From: Piscicola geometra
Taxonomy: Eukaryota > Annelida > Clitellata > Hirudinida > Piscicolidae
DNA length: 64,000 nt
Direction of reading: 5' to 3'
NCBI GenBank assembly: GCA_943735955.1
Contig: OX030955.1
Coordinates: 13,655,583-13,719,582, forward strand
This document shows positions 62,858 through 64,000 of the stretch, piece by piece. The position numbers and the translations under genes are program-made. The notes beneath the pieces are model-generated. The model saw nothing but the letters and a program-made list of their open reading frames with translations, was not told where the DNA came from and did not search any database. How positions within the stretch are numbered: position 1 is the first letter of the stretch; the number at the start of each line of letters is the position of its first letter.

Positions 62858-64000
62858 AGGTCGGACCGGGTACCCGATCTGACCGGGTACCCGCGGGTAC
62901 CCGCGGGACTCCCGCGGGAACGGGAATGAAAATTAATTTCGGGACGGGAAAAGTCGGGAACCGGGAATAGGTTTTCGGGACGGGAACGGGAACGGGAATC
63001 AACATTCAAATCGGGAACGGGAAAAGACGGGAACGGGAATCAATTTTTAAATCGGGAACGGGAAAAACGGGAATAACAGTTATTGGGATTGGATTCTTTA
63101 ACAATGCTTTTTCAGCAAACTTCTAAGTATGGAAATCTTTATTTCATCGATACTCCGTACTTAAAATGACTATTAAATGCAATGGAAAAGTATAACGAAG
63201 CCACCATTGCCAATATCAAAACCTCCAACACTACATTTGAAGTTGTTATGATGAGTCCAAAGATTAGGGAGATTAGAACAAATGGGTGATGATGAAAACT
63301 TTTCAGATGAAATCAAAATGGTCAGTTATATTATTTTAATTTTATAAATTAATACTTTGAATTTGAATGATTAATTTCCAAATGATTGCTCAGTTGATCA
63401 TTTCGACAAAAGAAAAGATGCCATTGATCTTATTCGTATGACAGCATGTCTGTTGCATCCCCAGTATGAAAGAATAATAAGAAAAAAGTTTGGGATAGAA
63501 AAGAAATAAATACCAAGACTTTCATTAGAGAAAATTTAATTATATTTTGTACAGCCAGACCAAGCTGCAGTGCCTTTGAGAAAAAAAACAATTGATGGTA
63601 TTTAGACCTATTATGTTTGTTTTTATAATGTAAAAATTATAATAAAATTATTATACTATCAAATTATACGAATGATTTTATATTTGCAGTTGTAAAGAAT
63701 AAGAATGTTGTTAAAAAACATATTTCTAACATTATTGAAGAATTAGTAATAATGAACAAAGAAAAAATTCAGAAGAGGATGAATTGAACAAATATTCACA
63801 ATTACGTCCCAAAAAAAATTGCAAATTATAAAGATGTTTTATTTTATTAGAGTAAAATGAGAAATTTTAAAATAGTACAAGAAGTAGCCAAAATTTTGTT
63901 TAGTGTATCTGCATGTTATATTCGCTGTGAACAGAATTTTTCAATATGTGGTCGTTTAACTTCAGACTCAAAATCATCTCATTTGAAAGCTGAAACTCTT
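62858..64000 (+). mobile_element. Ac-like hAT element remnant, truncated by the window edge
   Basis: It starts with TAGAGGTCGGACCGGGTACC, then nested CCGCGGGTACCCGCGGG palindromes and repeated CGGGAACGGGAAT motifs (62900-63070), the look of a subterminal region rich in transposase-binding repeats. Downstream, broken frames read RKDAIDLIRMTACLLHPQYE (about 63410-63470) and VAKILFSVSACYIRCEQNFS followed by ICGRLTSDSKSSHLKAETL (63884-64000). The last block is the C-terminal dimerisation region of ZBED1/RICESLEEPER-type hAT transposases. Stops and frame changes show decay. The other terminal repeat is outside the window. Confidence 0.75.

Overview
The window is animal (metazoan) nuclear DNA. Two genes confined to animals are readable exon by exon (a Groucho/TLE co-repressor and an ephrin). 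Introns are bounded by GT/AG, and decayed hAT, LINE and tRNA-SINE copies are scattered between genes. Simple repeats are extremely abundant, especially inside introns. The phylum cannot be fixed from the sequence; the divergent ephrin and the enormous mucin point to an invertebrate, which is inference.

Layout. (1) 1-34012, + strand: the 3' part of a giant membrane-anchored mucin-like gene. A 66-bp unit encoding 22 Ser/Thr-rich residues repeats 508 full times plus a partial 509th, in perfect register over 33.6 kb, and runs off the left edge. A short unique stalk, one transmembrane helix and a 13-residue tail follow; the last 9 residues lie on a small separate exon. (2) 34013-39674: a transposon graveyard holding a tRNA-derived SINE, two different hAT transposase remnants and an antisense LINE reverse-transcriptase remnant. 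(3) 39675-55263, + strand: a complete Groucho/TLE gene that I assemble into 23 exons totalling 2139 coding nt (712 aa plus stop), with matching splice phases at every junction. Its introns are packed with micro- and minisatellites. (4) 55264-57855: 3' UTR and intergenic DNA. (5) 57856-62322, + strand: an ephrin gene with five exons recognised; the signal-peptide exon and the membrane-attachment end are not located. (6) 62858-64000: an Ac-like hAT element remnant running off the right edge.

The three genes are unrelated in function: a heavily O-glycosylated surface protein, a nuclear co-repressor and a contact-signalling ligand. They share a strand but nothing suggests joint regulation. The most unusual items are the mucin array with its nested multi-kilobase internal duplications; a pair of small, phase-0, mutually similar TLE exons inserted between the Q and GP domains; and several places where simple repeats sit on or copy TLE splice sites.
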